Shown in pieces: positions 34,232-43,285 of a stretch of 64,000 nt of DNA. Under the pieces are notes generated by a model. That model had not been told where the DNA came from. It was given only the letters and a program-made list of their open reading frames with translations, and did not search any database. The position numbers were made by a program, and so were the translations under genes. How positions within the stretch are numbered: position 1 is the stretch's first letter; each line of letters begins with the position of its first letter. Origin of the DNA: Rathayibacter sp. Leaf185 (GTDB taxonomy: Bacteria > Actinomycetota > Actinomycetes > Actinomycetales > Microbacteriaceae); contig NZ_LMPP01000004.1 of assembly GCF_001423885.1 (NCBI RefSeq), positions 248,001-312,000 on the forward strand, in the 5' to 3' direction.

Positions 34232-34978
34232 TCAGTCCTCGACGGAGGCGCGCACGGGCTCGCCGGGCGCGGTCTCGGCCAGGCGCGTCCAGGCATCGAG
34301 AGCAGCGGCCATCTCGGCCGCCTTCTTGCTGGTGCCCTCACCGCGGGCCGTGACGAGTCCGCCGACGATGACGGTGGCGACGAACACCTTGTTGTGATCG
34401 GGCCCTGTGGCCGCGATCTCGTAGCGGGGGGCCGGCGCACCGCGCTCGGCCGCCGCCTCCTGCAGGCTCGTCTTGGGGTCCATCGAGACGCCGAAGCGCA
34501 GCGGATCGGCGCGCAGCGGCGCGATCAGGCGCAGCACGAGGTCGCGGGCGGCGTCGGGTCCGGTGCCGAGGTAGACGGCCCCGATGATCGCCTCGACGGT
34601 GTCGGCGAGGATGGACGCCTTGTCGCGCCCGCCCGTCAGCTCTTCACCGCGGCCGAGACGGAGGTGCTCGCCGAGCCCGATACCGCGGGCGATCTCGGCG
34701 AGAGCCACGGTCGAGACGAGGCTCGCGCGCCGCTTCGCCAGATCGCCCTCGGAGAGCGTCGGGTACTCGGTGTAGAGCATCACCGTGACGGCCTGCCCGA
34801 GGATCGAGTCGCCGAGGAACTCGAGGCGCTCGTTGTGCGGGAGTCCGCCGTGCTCGAATGCGAACGACCGGTGCGTCAGGGCGAGCTCGAAGAGCTCACC
34901 GTCGAGGCTCACGCCGAGCGTGGCCTCCAGACGCGACCGGTCGTCGCTGGGGAGTGTTGCGGGGGTCTGGTTCACCAT
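34232..34978 (-). CDS. rnc: Ribonuclease III
   Basis: RNase III cuts double-stranded RNA in rRNA processing and mRNA turnover. The 248-residue protein has the signature HNERLEFLGDSILGQAV, then the catalytic ADTVEAIIGAVYLG, followed by a C-terminal dsRNA-binding domain (DPKTSLQEAAAERGAPAPRYEIAATGPDHNKVFVATVIVGG, then GEGTSKKAAEMAAALDAW). The ATG at 34978 is used; the longer in-frame reading crosses rpmF. It lies in the conserved order yceD-rpmF-rnc-mutM. Confidence 0.95.
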   Translation of the reverse strand: MVNQTPATLPSDDRSRLEATLGVSLDGELFELALTHRSFAFEHGGLPHNERLEFLGDSILGQAVTVMLYTEYPTLSEGDLAKRRASLVSTVALAEIARGIGLGEHLRLGRGEELTGGRDKASILADTVEAIIGAVYLGTGPDAARDLVLRLIAPLRADPLRFGVSMDPKTSLQEAAAERGAPAPRYEIAATGPDHNKVFVATVIVGGLVTARGEGTSKKAAEMAAALDAWTRLAETAPGEPVRASVED

Positions 34979-35018
34979 GGACCGCGCGGCACGCACCGAC
35001 GAGCGGTGCGAGGCCGAA

Positions 35019-35225
35019 TCAGACGTCGGCGACCTTGCGGCCCTTGTACTCGAGGAACAGCGCGGTGCCCGCGGCGTCCTCGACGACCTTGGCGCGGTGG
35101 GGGAGGCTGTAGACGACCTTGCCGTTGGGCTCGATGGTCTTGACGAGCGCGGGGGCCGTGGCCTTCCACTGCGAGCGGCGCATGTGGGTGTTCGCGCGGG
35201 ACTTCTTCCTCTTGGGAACAGCCAT
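35019..35225 (-). CDS. rpmF: 50S ribosomal protein L32
   Basis: The 68-residue basic protein begins MAVPKRKKSRANTHMRRSQWKA, the standard L32 start, and continues with IEPNGKVVYSLPHRAKVV. It has no zinc-binding cysteines, so it is the zinc-free (C-minus) form. The C-terminal ALFLEYKGRKVADV is an actinobacterial-type extension. It sits between yceD and rnc, as in most bacteria. The ATG at 35225 follows an AGAGA-rich leader. Confidence 0.93.
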   Translation of the reverse strand: MAVPKRKKSRANTHMRRSQWKATAPALVKTIEPNGKVVYSLPHRAKVVEDAAGTALFLEYKGRKVADV

Positions 35226-35238
35226 GATTCTCTCTTCT

Positions 35239-35856
35239 CTACCTCTGGTTGGATTCGGTGCGGGCACTCTCGCCCGCGCCGCTGTCTGTGGTGGACGCGC
35301 TGTCTGCGGAAGCTCCGGGCACTGCGGCCCCACCGGATCCCACGTCGCCCAGCCCGGCGAGCGCGGCCCACCGGGAGTCGCGCGGTGCCTCGGGCTCGGG
35401 CACGGAGGATTCGGCCAGCCGCTCCCCCGTGACGGGGTCGAGACCCGGACAATCCGGCCGGCAGACCGGCTGGAACGGCAGCGACAGAACCACCGCATCC
35501 CTGACCAGAGGTTCAAGATCCACGTGGTCGTCGTGAACCTCATAGTCGAAAGCTTCGTCAGAAGAGTACGCGAAAAGTTCCTGGAACTCGACATCGACAG
35601 GCAGGGAGATGTCGGTCAGGCACCGGCTGCACTCGCCGACGGCCTCGGCCGAGACCTGGACGGAGGCGAGGATGCCCTCGTGGACCGACTCCAGGCGGAC
35701 GTCGAGATCGAGCGCCGCGCCCTTGCGCAGGGCGACGATCCCCTCGCCGAACTGCTCCGGCGCATCGAGGTCGAGACGGTGCTCGCGCATCTCGCCCGGG
35801 CGCCCGTGGATGTCGCGCACGTTCAGGGTGAACGGCGTCTTCTTGAAAGTAGTCAC
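35239..35856 (-). CDS. yceD: YceD/DUF177 family protein
   Basis: The 205-residue protein starts MTTFKKTPFTLNVRDIHGRPGEM and has the DUF177 core with paired cysteines (AVGECSRCLTDISLPVDVEFQELF and QPVCRPDCPGLDPVTGERL). YceD proteins are encoded before rpmF and are linked to 23S rRNA/ribosome accumulation; the exact role is not settled. The C-terminal 45 residues are Ala/Ser-rich and probably disordered. It heads the yceD-rpmF-rnc-mutM run. Confidence 0.9.
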   Translation of the reverse strand: MTTFKKTPFTLNVRDIHGRPGEMREHRLDLDAPEQFGEGIVALRKGAALDLDVRLESVHEGILASVQVSAEAVGECSRCLTDISLPVDVEFQELFAYSSDEAFDYEVHDDHVDLEPLVRDAVVLSLPFQPVCRPDCPGLDPVTGERLAESSVPEPEAPRDSRWAALAGLGDVGSGGAAVPGASADSASTTDSGAGESARTESNQR

Positions 35857-35933
35857 AAGGATCCAGCCTACTCCCCCGGGCCGCCCGGCGGTCGGACCAC
35901 GACCGATCCGCTCGCCCGCCCGCCACGACTCAC

Positions 35934-35973
35934 CAGAAGCTGCGGCAGTCGAACGCGACTACCGCAGCTTCTG
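35934..35973. terminator. Strong hairpin after the ABC importer operon
   Basis: A 12-bp perfect outer stem (35934-35945 with 35962-35973), one C-A mismatch, a 5-bp inner stem and a 4-base loop form an almost continuous 18-bp hairpin. It lies 43 bases after the stop of the substrate-binding protein gene on the minus strand and upstream of yceD. No T-run follows. Confidence 0.65.
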
Positions 35974-36016
35974 AGGACTCAGAGGGGCCTGACCCGGGAT
36001 CCGTGCCGTGGAGGCG

Positions 36017-37162
36017 TCAGGCGCCGCCCTCCTCCAGGGTCACCTCGATCGGCTCGTAGTCGGCGCCGCTGGTGTCGACGTCCTCCTCGGCGAGCTCCGC
36101 GAGCGCCTTCTCGACGTACTCGTTCGAGTAGGCGGTGGCCGGCGGGTCCTCGCTGATGATCGTCGCGCCGGTCTCGTTCATGGTCTCCTTGGCGATGTCG
36201 ACCGTCTGCTGCCAGGCGGCCTCGTCGATCATGCCGACGCCGTTCGTCGAGGGCCAGATCAGCTTGTTGACCTCGTTGGTCATCCAGAGCTGGTGGCTGG
36301 TGCCGAGCGTCGAGCCGGCCGCGGTCACGATGTCGGCCGCCTCCTCCGGGTTGTCCTTCGCGTAGATCCAGCCCTTGATGGACGCCTTGATGAAGGCCAC
36401 GGTCTGGTCGGCGTACGCCTCGTCGCTCTCGAGCTTGTCGGCATCGGCCCAGATCGCGTCCTGGAGCATCGCGGTTCCCACGTCGTTCCAGTTGATGACG
36501 TTCAGGTCGTCGGGCTGGTACAGCTCCCCCGTGTCCGGGTTCACCGTCTCGAGCACCTGCGCGTACTCGTTGTAGGTCATCGCCTGCGCCGCGTCGATGT
36601 CGCCGGCGAGGAAGCCGTTCATGTCGAAGAGCTGGGTGACGAGCGAGATGTCGTCGAGTGCGACTCCGTCCTTCTGCATGCCGGCGAAGAGCTCCCACTC
36701 GTTGCCGTAGCCCCAGCTGCCCACGGACTTGCCCGCCAGATCGGCGGGCGAGGTGATGCCCTTGTCCTTGAACGAGATCTGCGTGGTGGCGCTGCGCTCG
36801 AAGATCTGGGCGACGTCGGTGATGTTCGCGCCCTGCTCGATCGAGCCGAGCACCTTGGGCACCCACGAGATCGCGTAGTCGGCGTCTCCGGAGGCGAGGA
36901 CGTCCTGCGGCACGATGTCGCCGCCTCCCTCGGCGATGGTCACGTCGAGGCCCTCGTCCTCGTAGTAGCCCTGGTCGACGGCGGCGTAGTAGCCGGCGAA
37001 CTGCGCCTGGGCGACCCACTGCAGCTGCAGGGTCACCGGGGTGAGGTCGCCCGACGAGCCGGAGCCCTCGGAGTCGCCGGATGCGCTGCATCCGGTGAGC
37101 GCGAGGCCGACGACGGCGAAGCCCGCCGTCGTGGTCATCGCGATGCGTGTGCGTCTGTTCAC
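36017..37162 (-). CDS. ABC importer substrate-binding lipoprotein (NMT1/THI5-like)
   Basis: The 381-residue protein begins with a lipoprotein signal (VNRRTRIAMTTTAGFAVVGLALTGC; lipobox LTGC). The mature part is an NMT1/THI5-type solute-binding protein, with LQLQWVAQAQFAGYYAAVDQGYYEDEGLDVTI and AGKSVGSWGYGNEWELF. Relatives bind pyrimidines, taurine, nitrate or riboflavin precursors; here the neighbouring pyrimidine/hydantoin enzymes suggest a pyrimidine-like ligand. The GTG at 37162 follows AGGAGG. It is the last gene of the long operon. Confidence 0.85.
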   Translation of the reverse strand: MNRRTRIAMTTTAGFAVVGLALTGCSASGDSEGSGSSGDLTPVTLQLQWVAQAQFAGYYAAVDQGYYEDEGLDVTIAEGGGDIVPQDVLASGDADYAISWVPKVLGSIEQGANITDVAQIFERSATTQISFKDKGITSPADLAGKSVGSWGYGNEWELFAGMQKDGVALDDISLVTQLFDMNGFLAGDIDAAQAMTYNEYAQVLETVNPDTGELYQPDDLNVINWNDVGTAMLQDAIWADADKLESDEAYADQTVAFIKASIKGWIYAKDNPEEAADIVTAAGSTLGTSHQLWMTNEVNKLIWPSTNGVGMIDEAAWQQTVDIAKETMNETGATIISEDPPATAYSNEYVEKALAELAEEDVDTSGADYEPIEVTLEEGGA

Positions 37163-37268
37163 TGTTCCTCCTGGTGCGGTGTGGTGCAGGACGTGCCCGG
37201 GGGCGGGCGGTGCTGTGGAGCGGTGGTGCAGTGGTGCAGGCGGAGAAGAATGGGGCGCGGCCGACGGG

Positions 37269-38036
37269 TCAGCGCGCACGGCTGCGTCGCAGCGCGAGGG
37301 CCTCGAGACCGGCGGTGACGCAGTAGAACAGGAGGCCGACGAGCACGGCACCGAGCACGTAGGCGTAGGCGAGCGCGTAGTCGCTGGCCGAGGCCGCCGT
37401 GGTGATCGACTTGCCCAGGCCACCGACCGGTCCGCCGAAGTACTCGGCGACGAGGGCCGAGATCACGGCGAGGGAGGAGGCGATGCGGAGCCCTGTGAAG
37501 AAGAACGGCACCGCGCCGGGCAGGGTGATCGTGCGCGCGGTCTGCCACGGCGAGGCCGCATAGGCGCGCATCAGATCGCGGTGCACCGGGAGTGCCTGCC
37601 GCAGCCCGCGCAGCGTGTTGATGTAGACCGGCACGAAGACCGCGAGGGCGGCGACCAGCTGCCGGGCCGTCTCGACGTTCGCGCCGAACATCGTGTAGAG
37701 CACCGGAGCGAGCGCCACGATCGGCACGACGGCCGCGGCCGCCACGATCGGAGCCACCAGTCCGTCGAACACCCGGGCGAGCGCGGACGCCCCCGCGACG
37801 AGGACCGCGATCAGTGCGCCTGCGATGAGTCCGACGAGGGCGTTCCGCCCGGTCACGAGGCTCCCCGAGACGACGGAGGTGAGGTTCGACCCGAACTCGG
37901 TCCCGATCGCGACCGGCGACGGCAGCACGAACGGCTTCACATCGAGCGCGGTCACACCGATCTGCCAGAGCAGCACCGCCGCGATCCCGAGCAGGAGCGG
38001 CGCCAGGATCGTCCGCGCGAGCGCCGGCGTGCTCAC
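37269..38036 (-). CDS. ABC importer permease (BPD type), first of two
   Basis: The 255-residue membrane protein has about six hydrophobic segments and the binding-protein-dependent permease loop DLMRAYAASPWQTARTITLPGAVPFFFTGLRIASSLAVISALVAE, the site that contacts the ATPase. It overlaps the ATPase gene by 4 bp. Two different permeases are encoded (also 38881), so the channel is probably a heterodimer. Confidence 0.88.
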   Translation of the reverse strand: MSTPALARTILAPLLLGIAAVLLWQIGVTALDVKPFVLPSPVAIGTEFGSNLTSVVSGSLVTGRNALVGLIAGALIAVLVAGASALARVFDGLVAPIVAAAAVVPIVALAPVLYTMFGANVETARQLVAALAVFVPVYINTLRGLRQALPVHRDLMRAYAASPWQTARTITLPGAVPFFFTGLRIASSLAVISALVAEYFGGPVGGLGKSITTAASASDYALAYAYVLGAVLVGLLFYCVTAGLEALALRRSRAR

Positions 38037-38884
38037 CGGTTCTCCACCCCGCGCGGCACGGCGGCCGCGTCCCCGTGCAGCAGCTCGCGCACGGCTCCGA
38101 CGTCGCGGAAGAACGCGGTGTCCTCGCGGACCCCGGCGTCGCGCTCGGAGGAGTCGGGCAGGGCGATGTCGAGCACGTCCCTGATCCGGCCCGGCCGCGG
38201 CGACATCACGACGACGCGGTCCGAGAGGAACACCGCCTCCGGGATCGAGTGCGTCACGAAGACGACGGCGGCACCCGTCTCCTGGCGGATCCTCAGCAGC
38301 TCGGTCTGCATCCGCTCGCGCGTCATCTCGTCCAGAGCGCCGAACGGCTCGTCCATCAGCAGGAGGCGCGGGCTCTCGGCGAGCGCCCGCGCGATGGCGA
38401 CCCGCTGCTGCATCCCACCCGAGAGCTGGTCGGGGTACGAGTCGGCGAAGTCGCCGAGCCCGACCAGCGCGAGCAGCTCGTCGACGCGGGAGCGGCGGGC
38501 CGCGGTGGCGACTCCGTGCAGCTCGAGCGGCAGCGCGATGTTGGCCCGGATCGTGCGCCAGGGCAGCAGACCCGCCTGCTGGAACGCGATGCCGTACTCC
38601 TGGTCGAGGCGCGCGCGGCGGGCGGTCTTGCCGAACACGGTGATCGACCCCGAGCTGGGCTCGTCGAGGTCGGCGATCAGGCGCAGGAGGGTCGACTTGC
38701 CGCAGCCGGACGGCCCGATCAGCGAGACGAACTCGCCGGGTGCGATCTCGAGCGACACGTCCTGCAGGGCGGTGACGCTCGCCGCCTTCTTCGCGGTGAA
38801 CGTCTTGGTGACGGCGTCGACGACGACCGCCGCCTCCGTGATGGTGGCGGATGCTGTGCTGCTCGTACGGGCTGCCGCGCTCAT
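38033..38884 (-). CDS. ABC importer ATP-binding protein (nitrate/taurine/pyrimidine type)
   Basis: The 283-residue ATPase has Walker A GPSGCGKST, the Q-loop FQQAGLLPWRTI, the signature LSGGMQQRVAIARAL, Walker B LLLMDEPFGALDEMTRERM and the switch His in VFVTHSIPEAVFLSDRV. The PWRT and FGALD phrases are typical of SsuB/TauB/ThiZ-like systems. The ATG at 38884 overlaps the upstream permease stop; the 35-residue Ala/Thr-rich N-terminus is longer than usual. Confidence 0.9.
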   Translation of the reverse strand: MSAAARTSSTASATITEAAVVVDAVTKTFTAKKAASVTALQDVSLEIAPGEFVSLIGPSGCGKSTLLRLIADLDEPSSGSITVFGKTARRARLDQEYGIAFQQAGLLPWRTIRANIALPLELHGVATAARRSRVDELLALVGLGDFADSYPDQLSGGMQQRVAIARALAESPRLLLMDEPFGALDEMTRERMQTELLRIRQETGAAVVFVTHSIPEAVFLSDRVVVMSPRPGRIRDVLDIALPDSSERDAGVREDTAFFRDVGAVRELLHGDAAAVPRGVENR

Positions 38885-39759
38885 GCGGGCTGCTCCCCTC
38901 GACGGAACGGACGGAGGACAGTGCCGATCAGGGCGACCGCCCCGGCGGCTGCGAGGCCCACCAGGACAGCGCCGAGGATCGGGGCCCAGGGCTTGGCGGG
39001 GTCGCCGCCTGCGGCCGAGGCGAACTCGATGATCATGCGGCCGATGCCGCCGCGCAGGCCGATCGAGACCTCGGCGACGACGGTGCCGACGACCGCGCTC
39101 ACCGCGCCGAGGCGCAGGGCCGGGATCAGGTACGGCACGCTCGCCGGCAGACGGAGGCGCACCAGGGTCTTCCACCAGCCGACCCCGTAGACGCGCATCA
39201 GCTCGATCTGACTCGCGGAGGGCGACCCGAGGCCGCGCAGCGCGCCGATCGAGACGGGGAAGAACGCGAGGTAGGAGGCGATCAGCGCCACCGACATCCA
39301 GTTCTCCCAGCTGAAGGCGCCGAGCTCCAGCTGCGAGCCCCAGCGGCGCACCAGCGGCGCGATCGCGATCAGCGGGACCGTCTGGCTCAGCACGATCCAC
39401 GGCAGGACCGCCGACTCCGCCGTCCGGAACCGCTGCATGAGCAGCGCCAGCAGGAGCCCCACGATCACGCCGACGACCCAGCCGACGGCCGCGACGCCCA
39501 GCGAGAACGCACTCGCCTGCAGCACCGCGAACCACAGCGCCGGAGCGTTCCGCGCACCGGTCACCGGCTCGACGAGCCGCCCCGCGATCTCCCACAGGTG
39601 CGGCATCGCGATGGCGCTCGTGCGCGGCAGCACCGTGACACCGCCGATGACCACGCCGGCCTCGGGGCCGAGCGCCTTGTACGCCTCCCAGAGCACAGCG
39701 AGAAGGAGGAGGCCGGCCGCGCCGAGGAGCAGGCTGCGCGTCGCGACCCGCGAGGTCAT
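38881..39759 (-). CDS. ABC importer permease (BPD type), second of two
   Basis: The 292-residue membrane protein has about six hydrophobic segments and the ATPase-contact loop ELMRVYGVGWWKTLVRLRLPASVPYLIPALRLGAVSAVVGTVVAE. ATG 39759 overlaps the LLM oxidoreductase stop by 4 bp, so enzymes and importer share one transcript. Confidence 0.88.
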   Translation of the reverse strand: MTSRVATRSLLLGAAGLLLLAVLWEAYKALGPEAGVVIGGVTVLPRTSAIAMPHLWEIAGRLVEPVTGARNAPALWFAVLQASAFSLGVAAVGWVVGVIVGLLLALLMQRFRTAESAVLPWIVLSQTVPLIAIAPLVRRWGSQLELGAFSWENWMSVALIASYLAFFPVSIGALRGLGSPSASQIELMRVYGVGWWKTLVRLRLPASVPYLIPALRLGAVSAVVGTVVAEVSIGLRGGIGRMIIEFASAAGGDPAKPWAPILGAVLVGLAAAGAVALIGTVLRPFRRGEQPA

Positions 39760-40772
39760 GCCTTCGCCACGATGTGCTGGCTCAGCGCCGGGATGACGGT
39801 CTCCCCGTACACGCGGAGCGTCTCCTCCTTGTTGTCGTGCTGGAGGTAGCCGGCGAACTGCGTGACGCCGATCTCGGCGAGCGCCTTCAGCTTCTCGATG
39901 TGCTCGTCCGCGGTCCCGAGCACGCAGAACCGCTCGACGATCTCGTCGGGCACGAAGGAGGTGTGCGTATTGCCCGCGCGGCCGTGCTCGTTGTAGTCGT
40001 AGCCCTCGCGCCCGGCGATGTAGTCGGTCAGCGCCTGCGGCACCGCTCCGGAGGTGCCGTAGCGGCCCACGATGTCGGCGACGTGGTTGCCCACCATGCC
40101 GCCGAACCAGCGGCACTGATCGATCATGTGCTCGCGGTCGGTGCCGATGTACATCGGTGCGGCCACGCAGAACTGCAGCGACTCAGGGTCGCGGCCGACG
40201 TTCGCCGCCGCCTGCTTGACCGTGTCGATCATCCAGCGCGCGATGTCGAGATCGGCCAGCTGCAGGATGAAGCCGTCGCCGACCTCGCCCGCGAGCGTGA
40301 GCGCGAGCGGACCGTACGCCGCCACCCACATCTCGAGCGAGGAGCCGCGGCTCCACGGGAACTGCAGCGTCGAGCCGTTGTACTCGACCGAGCGGCTGTT
40401 GGCGAGCTCGCGGATGACGTGGATCGACTCCCGCAGCGTCTTGAGCGTCGTCGGGGCGCCGCCGGTCACGCGCACGGCGGAGTCCCCGCGCCCGATGCCG
40501 CAGACGGTGCGGTTGCCGTACATCTCGTTGAGCGTCGCGTGCAGCGAGGCGATGACGGTCCAGTCGCGCGTCGCCGGATTGGTCACCATCGGCCCGACGG
40601 TGATCCGGTGGGTCTTCTCGAGGATCTGCGAGTAGATGACGTACGGCTCCTGCCACAGCAGGTGCGAGTCGAACGTCCACGCGTAGTCGAAGCCGTAGGT
40701 CTCGGCGAGGACGGCGAGGGCGACGGTGCGCGACGCGGGCGGGTTGGTCTGGAGGACGACTCCGAAGTCCAT
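39756..40772 (-). CDS. LLM-class, probably F420-dependent, oxidoreductase
   Basis: The 338-residue protein is a bacterial-luciferase-like TIM barrel: MDFGVVLQTNPPASRTVALAVLAETYGFDYAWTFDSHLLWQEPYVIYSQIL, then GPMVTNPATRDWTVIASLHATLNEMYGNRTVCGIGRGDSAVR. It resembles a group of predicted F420-dependent LLM proteins that travel with dihydropyrimidinases. A cofD gene 2.6 kb away shows that F420 can be made. In this operon it sits directly after dihydropyrimidinase, so it may interconvert uracil and dihydrouracil, or oxidise a related ring (inference). FMN use instead of F420 is possible. Confidence 0.82.
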   Translation of the reverse strand: MDFGVVLQTNPPASRTVALAVLAETYGFDYAWTFDSHLLWQEPYVIYSQILEKTHRITVGPMVTNPATRDWTVIASLHATLNEMYGNRTVCGIGRGDSAVRVTGGAPTTLKTLRESIHVIRELANSRSVEYNGSTLQFPWSRGSSLEMWVAAYGPLALTLAGEVGDGFILQLADLDIARWMIDTVKQAAANVGRDPESLQFCVAAPMYIGTDREHMIDQCRWFGGMVGNHVADIVGRYGTSGAVPQALTDYIAGREGYDYNEHGRAGNTHTSFVPDEIVERFCVLGTADEHIEKLKALAEIGVTQFAGYLQHDNKEETLRVYGETVIPALSQHIVAKA

Positions 40773-40804
40773 GGGGTTCCTTTGCTGCAGTGGGACGAGG
40801 GGGT

Positions 40805-42244
40805 CTAGATCAGATATTGCGAGAGGCCCCGCTTGATGTACTTCCCGTCGCCCTTCGCTCCGACGTAGTCGCCGTCGTCGACGACGACCTTGCCGCGCGA
40901 GATGACGGTGTCGACGTGCCCGTCGATCTCGTAGCCCTCCCACGCCGAGTAGTCCATGTTCATATGGTGCGAGCGGCCCTCGCCGATGCCGATCGAGGTG
41001 TGCCCGTTCGGGTCGTAGACCACCACGTCGCCGTCCGCCCCGGGCTGGATCACGCCCTTCTTCCCGTACATCCCGAACATCCGCGCCGGAGTCGTCGACG
41101 TCAGCTCCACCCAGCGCGGCAGCGAGATCTGCCCCGAGACGACGCCCTGGTACATCAGGTCCATCCGGTGCTCCACCGAGCCGATCCCGTTCGGGATCTT
41201 CGAGAAGTCGCCGAGGCCCATGTCCTTCTGGCCCTTCATGCAGAAGGGGCAGTGATCGGTCGAGACCATCTGGATGTCGTTCGTCCGCAGCGATTGCCAC
41301 ATGTGGTGCTGGTGCCCCTCCGCCTTCGAGCGCAGCGGAGTGGAGCACACCCACTTCGCACCCTCGAAGTCGCCCCACTCCTCGCTCGATGCGCCGAGCT
41401 GCTCCTCGAGCGAGAGGTAGAGGTACTGCGGGCACGTCTCACCGAACACGTTCATCCCGCGGTCGCGCGCCGCCGCGATCTGCTCGACCGCCTGCTTCGC
41501 CGACACGTGCACCACGTAGAGCGGAGCGCCCGTGAGGTCGGCGATCATGATCGCGCGGTGGGTCGCCTCCTCCTCGGCCTGCCACGGCCGGGTGAGCCCG
41601 TGGAAGTACGGAGACGTCCTGCCAGCGGCGACCGACTGCTTCACGAGCTCGTCGATGATCGCGCCGTTCTCGGCGTGCATCATCATCATCGCGCCGTTCT
41701 CGGCGCCCTTCTGGAACGCCCGCAGGATCTGCCCGTCGTCCGAGAGGAACACGCCCTTGTAGGCCATGAACAGCTTGAAGCTCGTCACGCCCTCCTCGAT
41801 CAGCTCGTCCATCGCGACGAGCGACGAGTCCTGCACGTCCGAGAGGATCTGGTGGAACCCGTAGTCGATGGCGCAGTTGCCGGCGGCCTTCTCCTGCCAG
41901 GCGCCGTAGCGCTCGACGACGCTCTCACCCGGGTACTGCACGACGAAGTCGACGATCGACGTCGTCCCGCCCCAGGCCGCGGCGCGCGTGCCGGTCTCGA
42001 AGGTGTCGGAGGCGTTCGTGCCGCCGAACGGCATCTCCATGTGCGTGTGCGCGTCGATCCCGCCGGGGATGACGTACTTGCCGCTCGCGTCGATCACACG
42101 GTCGACGTTCGAGGCCAGGTCGAAGCCGAGCAGGGTCGAGCCGGGCGCGAGCACCGCGGCGATGCTCTCCCCGTCGATCAGGACGTCGGCGGCGGCGGTA
42201 CCGGTCGCGTTGACGACCGTGCCGTTCGTGATGAGGGTCTTCAT
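40805..42244 (-). CDS. hydA: Dihydropyrimidinase / D-hydantoinase
   Basis: This enzyme hydrolyses dihydropyrimidines (or 5-substituted hydantoins) to N-carbamoyl amino acids. The 479-residue protein has PGGIDAHTHMEMPFGG (HxH at 66 and 68), GVTSFKLFMAYKG with the carboxylated Lys near 156, MMHAENGAIIDELV, YVVHVSAKQAVE, GETCPQYLYLS and STDHCPF with the metal-binding Asp. MPFGGT and QKDMGLGDFSKIPNG are standard for dihydropyrimidinases. It lies between the nitrilase-like gene, whose enzyme would act next, and the LLM oxidoreductase. Confidence 0.93.
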   Translation of the reverse strand: MKTLITNGTVVNATGTAAADVLIDGESIAAVLAPGSTLLGFDLASNVDRVIDASGKYVIPGGIDAHTHMEMPFGGTNASDTFETGTRAAAWGGTTSIVDFVVQYPGESVVERYGAWQEKAAGNCAIDYGFHQILSDVQDSSLVAMDELIEEGVTSFKLFMAYKGVFLSDDGQILRAFQKGAENGAMMMMHAENGAIIDELVKQSVAAGRTSPYFHGLTRPWQAEEEATHRAIMIADLTGAPLYVVHVSAKQAVEQIAAARDRGMNVFGETCPQYLYLSLEEQLGASSEEWGDFEGAKWVCSTPLRSKAEGHQHHMWQSLRTNDIQMVSTDHCPFCMKGQKDMGLGDFSKIPNGIGSVEHRMDLMYQGVVSGQISLPRWVELTSTTPARMFGMYGKKGVIQPGADGDVVVYDPNGHTSIGIGEGRSHHMNMDYSAWEGYEIDGHVDTVISRGKVVVDDGDYVGAKGDGKYIKRGLSQYLI

Positions 42245-42273
42245 CGATGCTCCTCGGTTCTCGCAGGCTCGGG

Positions 42274-43122
42274 TCAGGGCTTCGGGATGCTCGTGTACGA
42301 GTCGGGACGGCGGTCGCGGTAGAACTGCCAGTCGTCGCGCATCTGCTGCACCATGTCGAGATCGAGGTCGCGGAGGAGGATCTCCTCGCTGTCGCCGGAA
42401 CCCCGCTCCCCCACGAAGTTCCCGCGCGGGTCGATGACCTGGCTGGTCCCGTAGAAGTCGACGGCGAGCTCGCCGTACTCGTTGTCCTCGCGCCCGACGC
42501 GGTTGGGCTGCAGCACGAAGTAGCCGTTGGCGACGGCGGCGCAGGGTCCCTCCACCTCCCAGAGGCGGTTCGAGAGCCCGGGCTTGGTCGCGTTCGGATT
42601 GAACACCATGTGCGCACCGTTGAGTCCCAGCTCGCGCCAGCCCTCGGGGAAGTGCCGGTCGTAGCAGATGTACAGCCCGACCTTGCCGACGGCGGTGTCG
42701 AACACGGGGTAGCCGAGGTTGCCGGGCCGGAAGTAGAACTTCTCCCAGAAGCGGTCGAGGTGCGGGATGTGGTGCTTGCGGTACTTCCCGAGGATCGTCC
42801 CGTCGGCGTCCACCACGACGGCGGTGTTGTAGTAGACGCCGGTGATGTCCTCCTCGTAGATCGGGAGGATCGTGACGAGGTTCAGCTCCTTCGCCAGCGC
42901 CGCGAAGCGCTGCACGATCGGTCCGTCGGCCGGCTCCGCGTAGCGGTAGTACTTCTTGTCCTCGGTGATCCCGAAGTACGGGCCGTAGAACAGCTCCTGG
43001 AAGCAGATGATCTGCGCACCCTGGGCCGCCGCGTCGCGGGCGAACTGCTCGTGCTTGTCGAGCATCGACTCCTTGTCGCCGGTCCAAGTGGTCTGCGTGA
43101 TTGCCGCGCGGACGATGGTCAT
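42274..43122 (-). CDS. Nitrilase-superfamily beta-ureidopropionase / N-carbamoyl amidohydrolase
   Basis: The 282-residue enzyme has the Glu-Lys-Cys triad: Glu43 (ICFQELFY), Lys117 (LGKYRKHHIPH) and Cys154 (LYICYDRHFPE). HLDRFWEKFYFRPGN and NPNATKPGLSNRLWEVE resemble beta-ureidopropionases, which cut N-carbamoyl-beta-alanine to beta-alanine, CO2 and ammonia. The ATG at 43122 has GGAGG five bases upstream; ATG 43134 would add four residues. It is the first gene of a seven-gene operon that ends with an ABC importer; a GlnR-type box lies about 165 bp upstream. Confidence 0.9.
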   Translation of the reverse strand: MTIVRAAITQTTWTGDKESMLDKHEQFARDAAAQGAQIICFQELFYGPYFGITEDKKYYRYAEPADGPIVQRFAALAKELNLVTILPIYEEDITGVYYNTAVVVDADGTILGKYRKHHIPHLDRFWEKFYFRPGNLGYPVFDTAVGKVGLYICYDRHFPEGWRELGLNGAHMVFNPNATKPGLSNRLWEVEGPCAAVANGYFVLQPNRVGREDNEYGELAVDFYGTSQVIDPRGNFVGERGSGDSEEILLRDLDLDMVQQMRDDWQFYRDRRPDSYTSIPKP

Positions 43123-43285
43123 CGGTACCTCCATGCCTTGGGCGACCCGGGGCGGGTCTCCGCGGTGGGTCTTGTGCGGATGCGGAGCCGAGGGGCCGTG
43201 GTCCCACTGTGGTCCGCCCTCCACCCGAAGGCAATCGCGAACCCCGTCCGACTCCGTGGACAGGGGACCATCGTCGTCCTCCGAC